This document shows, one piece after another, positions 42,066-42,229 of a stretch of DNA of 42,229 nt. The notes under the pieces were generated by a model. The model saw only the letters and a program-made list of their open reading frames with translations, was not told the DNA's origin and ran no database searches. Each line of letters opens with the position of its first letter. The stretch's first letter is position 1. Position numbers and translations under genes: made by a program. This DNA comes from Holosporales bacterium (GTDB taxonomy: Bacteria; Pseudomonadota; Alphaproteobacteria; Holosporales; Holosporaceae), in assembly GCA_947461445.1 (NCBI GenBank), contig CANHKV010000010.1:1-42229 (forward strand), in the 5' to 3' direction.

Positions 42066-42229
42066 GTGAAAAAACTAGCGGTTCTCTGGTGGGCATTACT
42101 ATCCGCAGCCATTTTGTTTTTTTCCTATCCTGTTGGATATTTCTTTCTCGACACATGCCCGTTAACCAAAGAATTTCCCTTTTCCATTACAGGAGGCGAA
42201 GGGGTTGGGGCCTATATCATTAATTTAGA
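42066..42229 (+). CDS. mltG: Probable endolytic murein transglycosylase MltG, N-terminus (partial)
   Basis: Only 54 codons are inside the window, starting from GTG with an AGGCG site 7 bases upstream. The N-terminus has a transmembrane anchor (VLWWALLSAAILFFSYPVGYFF). It is followed by CPLTKEFPFSITGGEGVGAYIINL-like spacing of a proline-leucine, a phenylalanine strand, a Gly-x-Gly-Val turn and a hydrophobic helix, which is how MltG proteins begin their LysM-like domain. The catalytic region is outside the window, so this is a pattern match only. An alternative is any other single-pass envelope protein. Confidence 0.5.
   Translation, partial: MKKLAVLWWALLSAAILFFSYPVGYFFLDTCPLTKEFPFSITGGEGVGAYIINL

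Overview
The window looks like chromosome from an obligate intracellular alphaproteobacterium, probably of the Holosporales/Caedibacter/Paracaedibacter kind. This lineage call is an inference from gene content, not from an rRNA. The evidence is an ATP/ADP translocase (tlc), a ChpT-like histidine phosphotransferase, an alphaproteobacterial-type HAD hydrolase, a Nfu-type protein, a COQ10/RatA START protein, two BioY biotin transporters, and many small exported proteins of unknown function. Base composition is moderate, and the AT-rich genes are mostly the exported hypothetical ones. Gene order is scrambled relative to free-living relatives: rplI stands alone, rpsM-rpsK-rpoA-rplQ is cut off from the spc operon, and era has no rnc beside it. 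No transposase, integrase, prophage, CRISPR array or rRNA is visible.

Layout. 0-8.4 kb, mostly minus strand: 5' end of ftsH, rbfA, tRNA-Arg(CCG), tRNA-Leu(CAG), ftsB, lpxB, tlc, an Nfu protein, an AT-rich exported hypothetical protein (plus strand) and comEC. 8.5-13 kb: era, a collagen-like exported protein, rplI, an MFS transporter and tadA. 13-19.6 kb: an exported-protein-rich stretch (Ala-tailed hypothetical, outer-membrane barrel, Asp/Glu-Lys/Arg repeat protein, 74-aa and 117-aa secreted proteins) interrupted by lpdA, a CAT-anticodon tRNA and a COQ10/RatA protein. 19.6-28.6 kb: dapE, leuS, two tandem bioY genes, a degraded repeat-bearing gap, ppdK and tRNA-Gly(GCC). 28.9-33.8 kb: ChpT-like protein, exported parvulin-like protein, a DegP/HtrA protease and serC. 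33.8-37.2 kb: rpsM-rpsK-rpoA-rplQ-dnaJ behind a near-consensus promoter. 37.5-41.9 kb: a compact plus-strand run of cupin, exported biotin-ligase-N-like amidotransferase fold protein, APH-type kinase, SAM methyltransferase, HAD hydrolase and a frameshifted histidine phosphatase. The window closes in the start of a probable mltG.

How the genes fit together. tlc, the bioY pair and the MFS carrier suggest dependence on host ATP and host vitamins, while dapE, lpxB, ftsB and mltG show that a peptidoglycan and lipid A envelope is still made. ftsH, degP, the parvulin-like protein and dnaJ handle protein quality. The least explained parts are the cupin/BPL_N/kinase/methyltransferase block, the set of exported proteins ending in Ala-Ala, the charged repeat protein, and the decayed region between bioY2 and ppdK. 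All functional calls come from motif reading by eye; no database search was run.
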